Assembly (NCBI RefSeq): GCF_014222285.1
Contig: NZ_JACKZS010000015.1
Coordinates: 1 to 64,000 of the forward strand
Reading direction: 5' to 3'
Length of the DNA stretch: 64,000 nt
Source: Nostoc sp. UCD121
GTDB lineage: Bacteria; Cyanobacteriota; Cyanobacteriia; Cyanobacteriales; Nostocaceae
The translations under genes were made by a program, and so were the position numbers. Under the pieces are notes generated by a model. The model did not search any database and was not told the DNA's origin. It worked only from the letters and a program-made list of their open reading frames with translations. This document shows, piece by piece, positions 17,102 through 27,448 of this stretch; position 1 is the stretch's first letter; the number at the start of each line of letters is the position of its first letter.

Positions 17102-17965
17102 ATGGGTACTCGTTCTTATCGCCCTTATACCCCCAGCACTCGCCAAGTTACAGTTTCTGACTTTGCGGAAATCACAAAAACCGAGCCAGAAAAATCCCTA
17201 ACGACCTCAAAGCATCGTGCCAAAGGTCGGAATAATACAGGGCGAATTACCAGTCGTCGTCGGGGTGGCGGACACAAACAACTTTACCGGATCATCGATT
17301 TTAAAAGGGATAAACATAATATTCCTGCCAAAGTCGCAGCAATTGAATACGATCCTAACCGCAATGCCCGAATTGCCCTTTTGTATTACCAAGATGGCGA
17401 AAAGCGGTACATCCTTCATCCCAATGGATTGAAAGTTGGAACAATAATTATTTCTGGGCCCGAATCTCCCTTTGAAGATGGTAATGCTTTACCTCTATCG
17501 CGGATTCCCTTGGGTACTAGTGTTCACAACGTAGAAATGACTCCTGGTAAAGGTGGTCAAATCGTGCGTGCTGCTGGTGCTAGCGCTCAAGTTGTGGCAA
17601 AAGAAGGTGATTATGTAACTCTCAAGTTGCCTTCGGGAGAAGTCCGCTTAATCCGACGTGATTGCTACGCCACCATTGGGCAAGTGGGCAACACCGATGC
17701 GAGAAACCTGAGTGCAGGTAAAGCAGGACGCAATCGCTGGAAAGGTCGCCGTCCGAAGGTTAGAGGTAGCGTCATGAACCCAGTGGATCACCCACATGGT
17801 GGTGGTGAAGGTAGGGCTCCTATCGGTAGATCGGGACCTGTTACACCTTGGGGTAAACCTACATTGGGCGCGAAGACACGGAATCGCAAGAAACTTAGCA
17901 GCAAATTCATTGTGCGTCGTCGCCGTAAGTCTTCTAAACGCGGTCGCGGTGGTCGTGAATCATAG
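17102..17965 (+). CDS. rplB: 50S ribosomal protein L2
   Basis: 287 residues (E. coli 273). L2 supports subunit association and the peptidyl transferase centre; the conserved [19 protein letters not shown] loop carries the essential His. The N-terminus [15 protein letters not shown] is cyanobacterial/plastid-like, and the tail is Arg/Lys-rich. Both flanking spacers are filled by the TTTTAGATT repeat family. No Shine-Dalgarno is visible. Confidence 0.97.
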   Translation: MGTRSYRPYTPSTRQVTVSDFAEITKTEPEKSLTTSKHRAKGRNNTGRITSRRRGGGHKQLYRIIDFKRDKHNIPAKVAAIEYDPNRNARIALLYYQDGEKRYILHPNGLKVGTIIISGPESPFEDGNALPLSRIPLGTSVHNVEMTPGKGGQIVRAAGASAQVVAKEGDYVTLKLPSGEVRLIRRDCYATIGQVGNTDARNLSAGKAGRNRWKGRRPKVRGSVMNPVDHPHGGGEGRAPIGRSGPVTPWGKPTLGAKTRNRKKLSSKFIVRRRRKSSKRGRGGRES

Positions 17966-18107
17966 AATTTTAGATTTTAGATTTTGGATTTTAGATTGGG
18001 GTCTACTTGTGAACATTGAAAATTTGTGAAACCTGCTTGGACACCTAATTATCCAAAATCCGAAATTCTAAATCCTAATTCCTAAATCCTAAATCCAAAA
18101 TTGAACT
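17966..18107. repeat. Inverted TTTTAGATT/AATCCTAAAT repeat, rplB-rpsS spacer
   Basis: TTTTAGATTTTAGATTTTGG starts within 3 nt of the rplB stop. Complementary ATCCAAAATCCGAAATTC and AAATCCTAAATCCAAAATT lie before rpsS. Confidence 0.7.
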
Positions 18108-18386
18108 ATGGGTCGTTCTCTAAAAAAAGGTCCTTTCGTTGCGGATCATCTCTTAAAGAAAATTGAAAAGCTCAACGACAACAACAGAAAAGAAGTTATT
18201 AAAACTTGGTCAAGAGCTTCAACAATTTTGCCCCTAATGGTAGGTCATACCATCGCTGTTCACAACGGACGACAACACGTTCCAGTTTTTGTAAATGAAC
18301 AGATGGTAGGACACAAGTTGGGTGAATTTGCCCCGACACGCACCTACAGAGGTCATGGAAAAAGCGACAAAAAAGCGGGTAGGTAG
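18108..18386 (+). CDS. rpsS: 30S ribosomal protein S19
   Basis: 92 residues, identical in length to E. coli S19, in the 30S head contacting the A-site finger. Family marks are [38 protein letters not shown] and [20 protein letters not shown]. The TAG stop is the first three bases of the following TAGTCATTAG repeat. Confidence 0.97.
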   Translation: MGRSLKKGPFVADHLLKKIEKLNDNNRKEVIKTWSRASTILPLMVGHTIAVHNGRQHVPVFVNEQMVGHKLGEFAPTRTYRGHGKSDKKAGR

Positions 18387-18455
18387 TCATTAGTTATTAG
18401 TCATTAGTCATTAGCTAAAGACAAGTGACAAGTGACAAATGGCAAATGACAAAAT
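18387..18455. repeat. Inverted heptad repeat, rpsS-rplV spacer
   Basis: TCATTAGTTATTAGTCATTAG runs from the rpsS stop and is answered by GACAAGTGACAAGTGACAAA. It supplies an in-frame ATG (18425) upstream of the true rplV start. Confidence 0.75.
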
Positions 18456-18466
18456 TGGAGAAAATT

Positions 18467-18823
18467 ATGGCTACTAATACTACTGAAGTAAAAGCGATCG
18501 CTCGTTTTATCCGCATCTCGGCTTACAAAGTGCGTCGGGTACTCGATCAAATCCGGGGGCGATCTTACCGAGAAGCGTTAATCATCCTGGAATTCATGCC
18601 CTATCGCGCCACTGAACCCATATTGAAGGTTCTCAGAAGCGCCGCTGCCAATGCTGAACACAACGCTGGGTTAGATCGGACTCAACTAGTGATTACTCAG
18701 GCTTACGCCGATCAAGGGCCACCGTTGAAGCGGTTCCAGCCAAGAGCGCAAGGTCGAGCTTACCAAATTCGCAAACCGACGTGTCATATTACTGTGGCTG
18801 TTGGAGCCGCACCAGAAAAATAA
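18467..18823 (+). CDS. rplV: 50S ribosomal protein L22
   Basis: 118 residues from ATG 18467, chosen because GGAG (18457-18460) precedes it and [14 protein letters not shown] is the expected beginning; the upstream in-frame ATG at 18425 is repeat sequence. L22 extends a hairpin into the exit tunnel (macrolide-resistance loop). Family marks are [20 protein letters not shown] and [19 protein letters not shown]. It lies 53 nt before rpsC. Confidence 0.95.
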   Translation: MATNTTEVKAIARFIRISAYKVRRVLDQIRGRSYREALIILEFMPYRATEPILKVLRSAAANAEHNAGLDRTQLVITQAYADQGPPLKRFQPRAQGRAYQIRKPTCHITVAVGAAPEK

Positions 18824-18876
18824 GCACGCTTACACGAATAAATTACGTAAAGTAAGAAATCTTAGAGGAAGCATTC

Positions 18877-19659
18877 GTGGGACAGAAAATTCATCCAGTT
18901 GGTTTTCGCCTGGGTATTACACATGAACATCAATCCCGTTGGTTTGCTGTTCCTGACCGCTATCCAGAACTTTTACAAGAAGACTACAAACTCCGTCAAT
19001 ACATAGAACAAAAGCTGGGTAGACTTGCTCAAAACAACGCCGGAATTTCCGAAGTGCGGATTGAGCGCAAAGCCGACCAAATCGACTTAGAAGTACGCAC
19101 AGCTAGACCCGGTGTAGTAGTAGGGCGTGGTGGGCAAGGTATAGAATCCTTGCGTACCGGACTCCAAGGACTGTTGGGTAGCAATCGCCAAATTCGCATT
19201 AACGTAGTTGAAGTTCAACGAGTTGATGCTGATGCCTATCTAATTGCCGAATACATTGCTCAACAATTGGAACGCCGGGTTTCCTTTCGGCGAGTAGTCC
19301 GGCAATCAATTCAGCGTGCCCAACGCGCTGGTGTTCAAGGTATTAAAATCCAAGTCAGCGGACGGCTCAACGGTGCAGAAATTGCCCGGACAGAGTGGAC
19401 TCGTGAAGGTAGAGTACCTTTACATACCTTACGGGCTGACATTGACTACTCTTATTGCACAGCAAAAACTGTTTACGGCATTTTGGGCATCAAAGTTTGG
19501 GTCTTTAAGGGAGAAATTATTCCTGGACAGGAACCAGATCCGCTACCACCAGCAAGCCGTGATCGCGAACGTGACCCCCGCGATCGCGATCGTGAACCCC
19601 GTCGTCGTCAACAACAACGTCGTCGCCAGCAATTTGAAGACCGCTCAAATGAAGGATAA
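18877..19659 (+). CDS. rpsC: 30S ribosomal protein S3 with Arg/Asp-rich tail
   Basis: 260 residues from GTG 18877, with AGAGGAAG upstream. The KH domain ([11 protein letters not shown]) and C-terminal domain ([20 protein letters not shown]) are standard; S3 contributes to the mRNA entry helicase. The last about 40 residues are an Asp/Arg/Gln low-complexity tail absent from E. coli S3 (233 residues). Part of it is written by overlapping HIP1-type GATCGCGATCG sequence, so the tail may have grown by repeat expansion. Confidence 0.96.
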   Translation: MGQKIHPVGFRLGITHEHQSRWFAVPDRYPELLQEDYKLRQYIEQKLGRLAQNNAGISEVRIERKADQIDLEVRTARPGVVVGRGGQGIESLRTGLQGLLGSNRQIRINVVEVQRVDADAYLIAEYIAQQLERRVSFRRVVRQSIQRAQRAGVQGIKIQVSGRLNGAEIARTEWTREGRVPLHTLRADIDYSYCTAKTVYGILGIKVWVFKGEIIPGQEPDPLPPASRDRERDPRDRDREPRRRQQQRRRQQFEDRSNEG

Positions 19660-19740
19660 ATCGTCATTAGTCATTAGTCATTAGTCATTAGGAAATGGCA
19701 GATGACAAATGACAAAGGACAAATGACAAATGACAAGTAA
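19660..19740. repeat. Inverted heptad repeat, rpsC-rplP spacer
   Basis: Four tandem GTCATTA units (19663-19690) face GATGACAAATGAC and ACAAATGACAAATGAC units. The arms pair except at each seventh base. This is the clearest copy of the family. Confidence 0.8.
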
Positions 19741-19746
19741 CAAACC

Positions 19747-20172
19747 ATGTTAAGCCCTAGAAGAACTAAATTCCGCAAACAACAGCGCGGACGGATGGAG
19801 GGACTAGCCACCCGTGGTAGCACCCTCAACTTCGGTGATTTTGCACTCCAAGCACAAGAACCTGCTTGGATCACCTCCCGGCAAATCGAGGCTTCTCGTC
19901 GGGCAATGACCCGTTATATTCGTCGGGGTGGACAAATCTGGATTCGGATTTTCCCTGATAAACCTGTAACCATGCGTCCTGCTGAAACCCGGATGGGTTC
20001 TGGTAAAGGTAATCCAGAGTTTTGGGTAGCGGTAGTCAAGCCAGGACGGATTTTGTTTGAAATCGGTGGAGTGACTGAAGAAATCGCCCGGGAAGCTATG
20101 CGTTTAGCTTCATTTAAACTGCCTATAAAAACCAAGTTTATTGTGCGCTTTCAACCACAGGAGCAGGAGTAG
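19747..20172 (+). CDS. rplP: 50S ribosomal protein L16
   Basis: 141 residues (E. coli 136); L16 helps position A-site tRNA. Family marks are [36 protein letters not shown] and [19 protein letters not shown]. The stop is 3 nt before rpmC, so the two are co-translated. Confidence 0.97.
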   Translation: MLSPRRTKFRKQQRGRMEGLATRGSTLNFGDFALQAQEPAWITSRQIEASRRAMTRYIRRGGQIWIRIFPDKPVTMRPAETRMGSGKGNPEFWVAVVKPGRILFEIGGVTEEIAREAMRLASFKLPIKTKFIVRFQPQEQE

Positions 20173-20175
20173 CTT

Positions 20176-20403
20176 ATGCCTCTTCCCAAGATTTCAGAAG
20201 CTAGAGAATTAAGTGACGAAAAGCTCTCTGATGAAATTGTTGCGATCAAAAGACAACTATTTCAGTTGCGCTTGCAAAAAGCGACAAGACAATTAGAAAA
20301 GCCTCACCAGTTCAGACAGGCTCGACATCGCCTAGCCCAATTGCTGACATTAGAAACAGAACGTAAACGGGCAGCAAGTCAATCGGCTAAAGAAGAAAAG
20401 TAG
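20176..20403 (+). CDS. rpmC: 50S ribosomal protein L29
   Basis: 75 residues, somewhat longer than E. coli (63) with a Lys/Glu/Ala tail. L29 lies at the tunnel exit beside L23. Family marks are SDEKLSDEIVAIKRQLFQLR and FRQARHRLAQLLTLETER. It follows rplP by 3 nt and precedes rpsQ by 6 nt. Confidence 0.94.
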   Translation: MPLPKISEARELSDEKLSDEIVAIKRQLFQLRLQKATRQLEKPHQFRQARHRLAQLLTLETERKRAASQSAKEEK

Positions 20404-20409
20404 GAGATT

Positions 20410-20658
20410 ATGGCAGTTAAAGAACGAGTTGGCTTGGTAGTGAGCGATAAAATGCAAAAAACTGTGGTAGTTGCCATAGAAAACCGCGCTCCTCACCCCA
20501 AGTACGGCAAGATTGTGGTTAACACCCAACGATATAAAGTTCACGACGAAGAAAATAAGTGTAAAGTAGGCGATCGCGTTCGCATTCAGGAAACTAGACC
20601 CCTGAGCAAAACTAAGCGCTGGAAAATCACAGAAGTCCTGAACGTCAAGCCTGCTTAA
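20410..20658 (+). CDS. rpsQ: 30S ribosomal protein S17
   Basis: 82 residues (E. coli 84), an early 16S rRNA-binding OB-fold protein. Family marks are [38 protein letters not shown] and [23 protein letters not shown] precedes the ATG, in the tight rplP-rpmC-rpsQ run. Confidence 0.97.
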   Translation: MAVKERVGLVVSDKMQKTVVVAIENRAPHPKYGKIVVNTQRYKVHDEENKCKVGDRVRIQETRPLSKTKRWKITEVLNVKPA

Positions 20659-20704
20659 ACCTCATCGTTGTTAGTTTCTAACAACATTACAAGGGAGAAT
20701 AATT

Positions 20705-21073
20705 GTGATTCAACCCCAGACTTATCTAAATGTTGCAGATAATAGCGGTGCCCGTAAACTAATGTGCATCCGCGTCTTAGGCGGAGGCAACCGTCGTTAT
20801 GGTTTTATCGGCGATAAAATTATCGCTGTTGTCAAAGATGCTACACCCAACATGGCTGTAAAAAAGTCTGATGTTGTGGAAGCAGTAATTGTCCGTACTC
20901 GTAAAGCTGTCTCTCGTGACAGTGGCATGAGTATTCGCTTTGATGATAACGCTGCTGTGATTATCAACAAAGACGGTAATCCTAGAGGCACACGGGTTTT
21001 TGGCCCAGTTGCACGGGAACTGCGCGATAAAAACTTTACCAAAATTGTTTCTCTGGCTCCGGAGGTGCTTTAA
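20705..21073 (+). CDS. rplN: 50S ribosomal protein L14
   Basis: 122 residues from GTG 20705, with AAGGGAG upstream. L14 forms an intersubunit bridge and is the docking site of the silencing factor RsfS, whose gene lies at 63312 in this window. Family marks are [37 protein letters not shown] and [20 protein letters not shown]. The TAATG stop/start overlaps rplX by one base. Confidence 0.97.
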   Translation: MIQPQTYLNVADNSGARKLMCIRVLGGGNRRYGFIGDKIIAVVKDATPNMAVKKSDVVEAVIVRTRKAVSRDSGMSIRFDDNAAVIINKDGNPRGTRVFGPVARELRDKNFTKIVSLAPEVL

Positions 21074-21426
21074 TGGCAACCAAACAAGGTACGCCCAAAG
21101 TATTCCACAAAATGCACGTCAAAACTGGCGACACCGTACAAGTGATTGCTGGTAAAGACAAAGGAAAAATTGGTGAAATTGTCCAGGCACTTCCCCAACT
21201 GAGTAAAGTTATCGTCAAAGGTGTCAACATCAAGACCAAGCACGTCAAACCCCAGCAAGAAGGGGAATCAGGGCGGATTGTCACCCAAGAATTCCCAATT
21301 CATAGCTCTAACGTGATGCTTTATTCAACTAAGCAAAACGTTGCCAGTCGTGTTTGTTATACCTTTACCTCAGAAGGCAAAAAAGTCAGAAAACTTAAAA
21401 AAACTGGCGAGATTCTGGATAAATAG
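21073..21426 (+). CDS. rplX: 50S ribosomal protein L24
   Basis: 117 residues (E. coli 104), an assembly-initiator protein with a KOW motif in [21 protein letters not shown] second mark is [20 protein letters not shown]. Start codon overlaps the rplN stop. The TAG stop is the beginning of a TAGTCATTAG repeat. Confidence 0.96.
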   Translation: MATKQGTPKVFHKMHVKTGDTVQVIAGKDKGKIGEIVQALPQLSKVIVKGVNIKTKHVKPQQEGESGRIVTQEFPIHSSNVMLYSTKQNVASRVCYTFTSEGKKVRKLKKTGEILDK

Positions 21427-21500
21427 TCATTAGTCATTAGTCATTGGTCATTAGTTATAAAGACAAATAACAAAAGACAAAGGACAAATAGCAAAGGACA
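21424..21500. repeat. Inverted heptad repeat, rplX-rplE spacer
   Basis: TAGTCATTAGTCATTAG (starting at the rplX stop) and TCATTGGTCATTAG, answered by GACAAATAACAAAAGAC and AAAGGACAAATAG. A further 40 nt before rplE carries an AGGA ribosome binding site. Confidence 0.75.
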
Positions 21501-21545
21501 ATAAAAGTTCCCTGACCAAGCCCAGGGATATCAGGACAAAAAACT

Positions 21546-22094
21546 ATGGCAGCAACAAGACTCAAAAGCTTATATCAAGAGACAATCGTCCCCAAACTGA
21601 TTAATCAGTTTCAATATACCAACGTTCATCAAGTACCGAAGTTGGTAAAAGTTACTATTAACCGAGGTTTGGGTGAAGCAGCTCAAAATGCCAAGTCGCT
21701 GGAAGCATCCATCAACGAAATTGCCCTTGTCACTGGTCAAAAACCAGTAGTGACGCGGGCGAAAAAGGCGATCGCTGGCTTTAAGATTCGTCAAGGGATG
21801 CCTGTGGGGATCATGGTGACACTCAGAGCCGAACGGATGTATGCCTTTTTCGATCGGCTGGTTAGCCTATCACTGCCCAGAATTCGAGATTTTCGCGGCG
21901 TTAGCCCTAAAAGCTTTGACGGACGGGGTAACTATACTCTGGGTGTGAGAGAACAGCTAATTTTTCCAGAAGTCGAATACGACAGCGTTGATCAAGTGCG
22001 TGGGATGGATATTTCCATCATCACCACAGCAAAAAACGACGAAGAGGGTCGCGCCTTACTTAAAGAATTAGGAATGCCCTTTCGCGATCAGTAA
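21546..22094 (+). CDS. rplE: 50S ribosomal protein L5
   Basis: 182 residues (E. coli 179), the 5S rRNA-binding protein of the central protuberance. Family marks are [55 protein letters not shown] and [15 protein letters not shown]. An AGGA lies about 11 nt before the ATG. rpsN (S14), which follows rplE in E. coli, is absent. Confidence 0.97.
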   Translation: MAATRLKSLYQETIVPKLINQFQYTNVHQVPKLVKVTINRGLGEAAQNAKSLEASINEIALVTGQKPVVTRAKKAIAGFKIRQGMPVGIMVTLRAERMYAFFDRLVSLSLPRIRDFRGVSPKSFDGRGNYTLGVREQLIFPEVEYDSVDQVRGMDISIITTAKNDEEGRALLKELGMPFRDQ

Positions 22095-22114
22095 GTTCAT
22101 CTATAGAGGGAACG

Positions 22115-22516
22115 ATGGCGGCTAACGACACAATTGCAGATATGCTGACGCGCATCCGCAATGCCAACCTGGCGCGGCATCAAACTACACAAGTGCCAGC
22201 TACAAAAATGACCCGCAGCATTGCCAAAGTGCTACGGGAGGAAGGCTTTATTGCTGAAATCGAAGAAGCAGAAGAAGGGGTAAAACACAACCTAGTGATT
22301 TCCCTGAAATATAAGGGTAAGAATCGTCAGCCTCTAATCACCGCCTTAAAGCGAGTGAGTAAGCCAGGCTTGCGTGTTTACTCCAATAGAAAAGAATTAC
22401 CAAGAGTACTAGGCGGCATTGGCATTGCCATTATTTCTACATCCAGTGGAATTATGACTGACCGCGAAGCGCGTCGTCAGAACTTGGGTGGCGAAGTGCT
22501 TTGTTACGTTTGGTAG
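22115..22516 (+). CDS. rpsH: 30S ribosomal protein S8
   Basis: 133 residues (E. coli 130), a central-domain 16S rRNA binder. Family marks are [38 protein letters not shown] and [20 protein letters not shown]. The TAG stop is the first part of a TAGTCATTGG repeat. It directly follows rplE. Confidence 0.97.
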   Translation: MAANDTIADMLTRIRNANLARHQTTQVPATKMTRSIAKVLREEGFIAEIEEAEEGVKHNLVISLKYKGKNRQPLITALKRVSKPGLRVYSNRKELPRVLGGIGIAIISTSSGIMTDREARRQNLGGEVLCYVW

Positions 22517-22655
22517 TCATTGGTCATTAGTCATTTGTCATTAGTCATTGGTCATTAGTCATTTGTCATTTGTTTTTAGTGAAAGACAAAGGACAAAAGA
22601 CAAAGGACAAAGGACAAATAACAAAAGGCAAAGGGCAAATAACAAAGGACAAAAA
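22514..22655. repeat. Inverted heptad repeat, rpsH-rplF spacer
   Basis: The longest copy of the family: TAGTCATTGGTCATTAG, TCATTTGTCATTAG and TCATTTGTCATTTG, answered by AAGACAAAGGACAAAAGAC and AAAGGACAAATAACAAAGG. It keeps a frame open upstream of rplF. Confidence 0.8.
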
Positions 22656-22658
22656 GTA

Positions 22659-23207
22659 ATGTCTCGTATTGGTAAACGTCCAATTACTATTCCCGCCAAA
22701 GTTGAAGTGGCGATCAATGGTACGAATATTGTGGTGAAAGGCCCGAAAGGAGAACTTTCTCGCACTCTCAGAGATAATGTCTCACTCTCTCAAGAGGGAG
22801 AAACATTACACGTAAATCGTCGGGATGAAACTCGCACATCGAAGCAACTGCACGGCTTGAGCCGCACTTTAGTTGCCAACATGGTTGAGGGAGTTTCCCA
22901 AGGTTTTCAACGCCGTTTGGAAATCCAAGGTGTTGGTTACAGGGCACAACTTCAAGGGCGTAACCTAGTTTTAAACATGGGTTACAGCCATCAGGTGCAA
23001 ATTGAACCACCAGATGGGATTCAGTTTGCAGTCGAAGGTACCACTAATGTGATTGTCAGCGGCTACGACAAAGAAATCGTAGGCAACACAGCCGCAAAAA
23101 TTCGCGCCGTTCGTCCACCAGAACCTTACAAAGGTAAAGGCATTCGCTATGCCGGTGAAGTGGTAAGACGTAAGGCTGGTAAGACTGGTAAGGGTGGTAA
23201 GAAGTAG
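22659..23207 (+). CDS. rplF: 50S ribosomal protein L6
   Basis: 182 residues from ATG 22659. The frame extends 37 codons upstream, but that part is repeat-encoded Lys/Arg/Gln/Asn/Thr sequence, and [17 protein letters not shown] is the family start. L6 binds near the sarcin-ricin loop. A second mark is [20 protein letters not shown]. The stop is 2 nt before rplR. Confidence 0.96.
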   Translation: MSRIGKRPITIPAKVEVAINGTNIVVKGPKGELSRTLRDNVSLSQEGETLHVNRRDETRTSKQLHGLSRTLVANMVEGVSQGFQRRLEIQGVGYRAQLQGRNLVLNMGYSHQVQIEPPDGIQFAVEGTTNVIVSGYDKEIVGNTAAKIRAVRPPEPYKGKGIRYAGEVVRRKAGKTGKGGKK

Positions 23208-23209
23208 AA

Positions 23210-23572
23210 ATGAAGCTTACTCGTAGAGAATCAAAAAACCGTCGTCATCGACGCGTTCGTGGCAAAGTTGTTGGCTCCCCAGAACGTCCGCGTTTAGCGG
23301 TATTCCGTTCTAATGAGCATATTTATGCCCAGGTAATTGATGATAGTCAGCATCAAACCATAGTGGCAGCATCGACTTTAGAACCAGAATTGAAATCTAG
23401 TTTAGCGTCAGGTGCAAACTGTGACGCATCGGTGCAAGTTGGTAAGTTGATCGCAGTGCGATCGCTAGAAAAAGGCATCACCAAAGTAGTCTTTGATCGC
23501 GGTGGTAACTTATATCATGGTCGTGTCAAAGCCCTAGCTGATGCAGCACGCGAAGCTGGTTTAGATTTCTAA
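23210..23572 (+). CDS. rplR: 50S ribosomal protein L18
   Basis: 120 residues (E. coli 117), a 5S rRNA-binding protein. Family marks are [39 protein letters not shown] and [20 protein letters not shown]. It is coupled to rplF by a 2-nt gap. Confidence 0.97.
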   Translation: MKLTRRESKNRRHRRVRGKVVGSPERPRLAVFRSNEHIYAQVIDDSQHQTIVAASTLEPELKSSLASGANCDASVQVGKLIAVRSLEKGITKVVFDRGGNLYHGRVKALADAAREAGLDF

Positions 23573-23645
23573 AGTCATTGGTCATTAGTCATTAGTCATT
23601 GGACAAATGACAAAAGACAAATGACAAATGACAACTGACAAATGA
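23573..23645. repeat. Inverted heptad repeat, rplR-rpsE spacer
   Basis: GTCATTGGTCATTAGTCATT and AGTCATTGG answered by ACAAATGACAAAAGACAAAT and GACAAATGACAACTGAC. It begins one base after the rplR stop. Confidence 0.75.
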
Positions 23646-23665
23646 CGTTCACCAGAGCATAAATT

Positions 23666-24193
23666 ATGGCAACAGAGCGTAAAAGTAGAACAAAGCGTGC
23701 CAAAAAAGAAGAAACTACTTGGCAAGAGCGGGTTATCCAAATCCGCCGCGTGAGCAAGGTCGTCAAAGGCGGTAAAAAACTCAGTTTCCGAGCGATCGTT
23801 GTCGTCGGTAACGAACGCGGTCAAGTTGGTGTCGGAGTAGGCAAAGCCTCAGATGTAATCGGCGCAGTCAAAAAAGGCGTAGCCGACGGCAAAAAACATC
23901 TCATTGATATCCCAATCACCAAATCTAACTCCATCCCCCATCCCATTGATGGTGTAGGTGGCGGTGCAAAAGTGATTATGCGTCCAGCCGCACCTGGTAC
24001 TGGAGTAATTGCTGGTGGTGCTGTGCGGACTGTGTTGGAATTGGCAGGAGTTCGTAACGTCTTAGCCAAGCAACTTGGTTCCAACAATCCGCTCAATAAT
24101 GCTAGAGCAGCAGTCAATGCCTTATCTACATTGCGGACTCTTTCTGAAGTCGCCGAAGATCGCGGTATTCCTATTCAAAATCTCTACATCTAA
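23666..24193 (+). CDS. rpsE: 30S ribosomal protein S5
   Basis: 175 residues (E. coli 167); S5 helps decoding fidelity and the mRNA entry channel. Family marks are [39 protein letters not shown] and [19 protein letters not shown]. The N-terminus is a lysine/arginine-rich extension. rpmD (L30), which follows rpsE in many bacteria, is missing, as in cyanobacteria generally. Confidence 0.97.
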   Translation: MATERKSRTKRAKKEETTWQERVIQIRRVSKVVKGGKKLSFRAIVVVGNERGQVGVGVGKASDVIGAVKKGVADGKKHLIDIPITKSNSIPHPIDGVGGGAKVIMRPAAPGTGVIAGGAVRTVLELAGVRNVLAKQLGSNNPLNNARAAVNALSTLRTLSEVAEDRGIPIQNLYI

Positions 24194-24290
24194 CTAGTCA
24201 TTTGTCCTTAGTCAGTAGTCCTTTGTTCTGAACAAATGACAACCTAGATAATGGCAAATGACAAATGAGAAACGAAAAATGACAACTTGG
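24194..24290. repeat. Degenerate heptad repeat, rpsE-rplO spacer
   Basis: AGTCATTTGTCCTTAGTCAG and AGTCCTTTGTTC, answered by GAACAAATGACAAC and GGCAAATGACAAATGAG. GTTCTGAACAAATGAC forms part of the turn. More diverged than the other copies. Confidence 0.65.
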
Positions 24291-24296
24291 TAACTT

Positions 24297-24740
24297 ATGA
24301 GACTCCATGATGTTAAGCCGCAAAAAGGCTCAAAGAAACGCAAGAAGCGTGTAGCCAGAGGTATTTCTGCTGGTCAAGGTGCCAGTGCTGGTCTAGGTAT
24401 GCGGGGTCAAAAATCTCGTTCTGGTAGCGGTACTCGACCCGGTTTTGAAGGTGGTCAACAGCCATTGTACCGCCGCTTACCGAAACTGAAGGGCTTTCCG
24501 ATTGTTAATCAAAAGATTTACACTACGATTAATGTAGAGAAGCTAGCCTCTCTTCCCGCTAATACGGAAGTCACTTTAGCCTCCTTGAAAGCAGCAGGTA
24601 TTCTGACTGCTGTCAAAGGGCCATTGAAAATTTTGGGTAACGGCGAATTGGGCACTCCGCTCAAGGTACAAGCGGCAGCTTTCACAGGTACAGCTCGTAG
24701 CAAAATTGAGGCAGCTGGTGGGAGTTGTGAAGTCTTATGA
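24297..24740 (+). CDS. rplO: 50S ribosomal protein L15
   Basis: 147 residues (E. coli 144), a late assembly protein. Family marks are [40 protein letters not shown] and [19 protein letters not shown]. It precedes secY by 74 nt, the classical spc order. Confidence 0.97.
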   Translation: MRLHDVKPQKGSKKRKKRVARGISAGQGASAGLGMRGQKSRSGSGTRPGFEGGQQPLYRRLPKLKGFPIVNQKIYTTINVEKLASLPANTEVTLASLKAAGILTAVKGPLKILGNGELGTPLKVQAAAFTGTARSKIEAAGGSCEVL

Positions 24741-24814
24741 GTGAGCCGGAACAGCGCACTTAAATGTAAGCCAACTCGCTGTCAGCGCCTGTTTCACTAT
24801 AAAGGTAGCACTCT

Positions 24815-26128
24815 ATGATCAGTCGAGATAAAGCCCCAACGGCTCAAGAAACTTTTATGCAGATGGCACAAGCAGCCGGGCTTAGAGGTAGGCTGCTTGT
24901 CACTGTCGGTGTTTTAATTCTGGTTCGCCTGGGTATCTTCTTACCCGTACCTGGGATTGACAGACCTAGATTTGCCGAAGCTATATCGGGCAATAATTCC
25001 ATATTCGGTTTATTGGATATATTCTCCGGGCGAGGACTTTCGACTTTGGGCGTTTTTGCTCTAGGGATTTTACCCTTTATTAATGCGTCCATTATCATCC
25101 AATTGCTCACCGCAGCGATTCCATCTTTAGAAAATTTACAGAAAAATGAGGGCGAAGCGGGTCGGCGGAAAATATCACAAATTACCCGCTATGTCACTGT
25201 ATGTTGGGCAATTCTCCAAAGTACAGCTTTTTCAGCATTCTTTCTCCAGCAATTTGCCTTAAATCCAGGGCCAATATTTGTAGCTGAAACTGCGATCGCT
25301 CTGACTGCTGGTTCTATGTTCGTTATGTGGGCATCAGAACTCATTACAGAGCGAGGAATTGGGAATGGAGCATCATTGTTGATTTTTGTCAACATTGTCG
25401 CCTCATTACCAAAAGCTTTAGGTGATACTATCGATTTGGTGCAAGTCGGCGGTCGGGAAACAGTGGGTCGCGTCATCGTACTAATCTTAGTTTTCCTAGC
25501 AACTATTGTTGGTATCGTGGTTGTCCAAGAAGGAATGCGCCGCATCCCGATTATTTCGGCTCGTCGCCAAGTAGGTCGTAGAGTTTTGGCAGAGCAACGG
25601 AGCTTTTTACCCTTGCGGCTAAATCAAGGTGGCGTAATGCCAATTATCTTTGCCGCAGCTATCCTAAGTTTGCCATTGCTAATTGCAAATTTCGCCAAGA
25701 ATGCTGAGTTGGCAAATATAATTAACACTTATTTGAGTCCAAGCGGTTCTGGCTCTTGGGTCTATGCCTTGGTTTACATGATTTCCATTATTTTCTTCAG
25801 CTACTTCTATTCTTCGTTGATTCTCAACCCGGTAGATGTAGCACAGAATTTGAAGAAAATGGGTTCTAGTATTCCTGGCATTCGTCCCGGTAAAGCGACT
25901 AGTGAGTATATCGAGCGCGTTTCAAACCGACTCACCTTTTTGGGTGCGATCTTTTTGGGCTTGGTTGCTATTATTCCAACCGGTGTCGAAAGTGCTTTAG
26001 GAGTACCCACATTTAAGGGACTAGGTGCTACCTCTCTGTTAATTTTAGTGGGCGTAGCAATTGATACGGCGAGACAAATCCAAACTTATGTAATCTCTCA
26101 GCGCTATGAAGGAATGGTGAAACAATAG
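24815..26128 (+). CDS. secY: Protein translocase subunit SecY
   Basis: 437 residues, ten membrane helices, the channel of the Sec translocon in the cytoplasmic and thylakoid membranes. Family marks are [20 protein letters not shown] with the plug-domain region after it, [20 protein letters not shown], and cytoplasmic loop [18 protein letters not shown]. It is encoded in the ribosomal cluster; SecG lies at 41075. The final base of the stop is shared with the adk GTG start. Confidence 0.97.
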   Translation: MISRDKAPTAQETFMQMAQAAGLRGRLLVTVGVLILVRLGIFLPVPGIDRPRFAEAISGNNSIFGLLDIFSGRGLSTLGVFALGILPFINASIIIQLLTAAIPSLENLQKNEGEAGRRKISQITRYVTVCWAILQSTAFSAFFLQQFALNPGPIFVAETAIALTAGSMFVMWASELITERGIGNGASLLIFVNIVASLPKALGDTIDLVQVGGRETVGRVIVLILVFLATIVGIVVVQEGMRRIPIISARRQVGRRVLAEQRSFLPLRLNQGGVMPIIFAAAILSLPLLIANFAKNAELANIINTYLSPSGSGSWVYALVYMISIIFFSYFYSSLILNPVDVAQNLKKMGSSIPGIRPGKATSEYIERVSNRLTFLGAIFLGLVAIIPTGVESALGVPTFKGLGATSLLILVGVAIDTARQIQTYVISQRYEGMVKQ

Positions 26129-26679
26129 TGACGCGACTAATCTTCTTGGGACCACCTGGAGCTGGTAAGGGAACACAAGCTCAATTATTGGCGGAACACT
26201 TAAATATTCCCCATATTTCTACTGGGGAAATATTAAGACAAGCTATGAAAGAGCAAACTCATTTGGGAATCAAAGCTCAAAACTATGTAAATAGCGGCGA
26301 GTTAGTCCCTGACCAGCTAGTGCAGGACTTGGTACAGGAGCGCCTCAACCAACCAGATGCAGAAAATGGTTGGATTCTTGATGGTTTTCCCCGTAAAGTG
26401 ACGCAAGCAGCTTTTCTAGAAGAATTGCTGGTAACAATACATCAAAGTGGCGAAAGGGTAGTTAATCTAGATGCGCCAGATGATGTTGTGGTAGAACGTT
26501 TGCTAGCTAGAGGGCGAAAAGATGATACCGAAGAGGTGATTCGTCGTCGGTTAGAAGTGTACCGCGCTGAAACTGCACCTTTAATTGATTATTATCGCGA
26601 TCGCCAAAAACTTTTAACAGTCAATGGCAATCAGTCCCAAGAAGAAGTCACTATTGAACTGCAAAAGGTAATCGCTTGA
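26128..26679 (+). CDS. adk: Adenylate kinase
   Basis: 183 residues, converting ATP + AMP to 2 ADP. P-loop [10 protein letters not shown] at residues 8-17, AMP-binding [11 protein letters not shown] and [10 protein letters not shown], then [10 protein letters not shown]. It has a short LID ([16 protein letters not shown]) without the zinc-binding insertion of long forms. The start GTG overlaps the secY stop by one base, so translation is coupled. Confidence 0.96.
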   Translation: MTRLIFLGPPGAGKGTQAQLLAEHLNIPHISTGEILRQAMKEQTHLGIKAQNYVNSGELVPDQLVQDLVQERLNQPDAENGWILDGFPRKVTQAAFLEELLVTIHQSGERVVNLDAPDDVVVERLLARGRKDDTEEVIRRRLEVYRAETAPLIDYYRDRQKLLTVNGNQSQEEVTIELQKVIA

Positions 26680-26687
26680 GGATCAGG

Positions 26688-26745
26688 GAGTAGGGGAGGA
26701 GCTACAGTAATTCTTCCCCCAATTCCCAATCTCCCATGCCCTCCC
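26688..26745. repeat. GGGAGTAGGGGAGG/CCCTCCC spacer repeat
   Basis: CAGGGAGTAGGGGAGGAGC is followed by TTCTTCCCCCAATTCCC and CTCCCATGCCCTCCC, complementary arms of the G-rich spacer family. It sits in the 190-bp adk-infA spacer. Confidence 0.5.
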
Positions 26746-26869
26746 AAGAAACAGATCAATTTTAGCTAAGATATATTAATAAACTGTTGATATATTTCTT
26801 GAAATGTGTTCTCTTGCAGATGAAGTGCTGCAACTGAACACGAAATTGTTGAGTTGAGGAAAAAACAAA

Positions 26870-27094
26870 TTGTCTAAGCAAGATTTGATTGAAATGGAAG
26901 GCACGGTTACAGAGTCCTTGCCCAATGCGATGTTTCGCGTTGACTTGGACAATGGATTTAACGTGCTAGCTCACATTTCCGGCAAGATTCGCCGCAACTA
27001 TATCAAGATTTTGCCCGGCGATCGCGTCAAGGTAGAGTTAACTCCTTACGACTTGACCAAAGGCAGAATTACCTATCGCTTGCGTAAGAAGTAA
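26870..27094 (+). CDS. infA: Translation initiation factor IF-1
   Basis: 74 residues (E. coli 72), an OB-fold protein binding the A site. Marks are [40 protein letters not shown] and [20 protein letters not shown]. The start is TTG 26870 with TTGAGGA 9-14 nt upstream; no ATG or GTG lies closer to the conserved beginning. Such a rare start may hold expression down. Confidence 0.94.
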
Positions 27095-27217
27095 CTATAT
27101 GTAGATGTAGAGAATTTTACCATAAAATCATCCTTTTGACTGTTTGCTAGTCAAATTAGTGGATTGTTTTCCCTAAAAATGCTATAATTTAATATTTGGA
27201 GTCAAAAAATAAAAGGC

Positions 27218-27331
27218 ATGAAAGTTAGAGCCTCAGTCAAGAAAATTTGTGAAAAGTGTAGCGTGATCAAGCGTCGTGGTCGCGTCATGGTGATCTGCGT
27301 GAACCCCAAGCACAAACAACGTCAAGGATAA
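27218..27331 (+). CDS. rpmJ: 50S ribosomal protein L36
   Basis: A 37-residue zinc-ribbon ribosomal protein, too short for usual ORF thresholds. It begins [14 protein letters not shown] and ends NPKHKQRQG. Zinc ligands Cys11, Cys14, Cys27 and His32 are all present, so this is the zinc-binding (C+) form. It lies between infA and rpsM in the expected order, with GGAGTC upstream of the ATG. Confidence 0.96.
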   Translation: MKVRASVKKICEKCSVIKRRGRVMVICVNPKHKQRQG

Positions 27332-27448
27332 CGCTCTTACAAACAGAGTGAGTTGTAACACGCATATCATCTATTAACAACGAAAAAACGCGATTCATCA
27401 CGTTTTTCCAACCAACAGTAATTGCGAAAACAATAGGGAGAGTTCATT

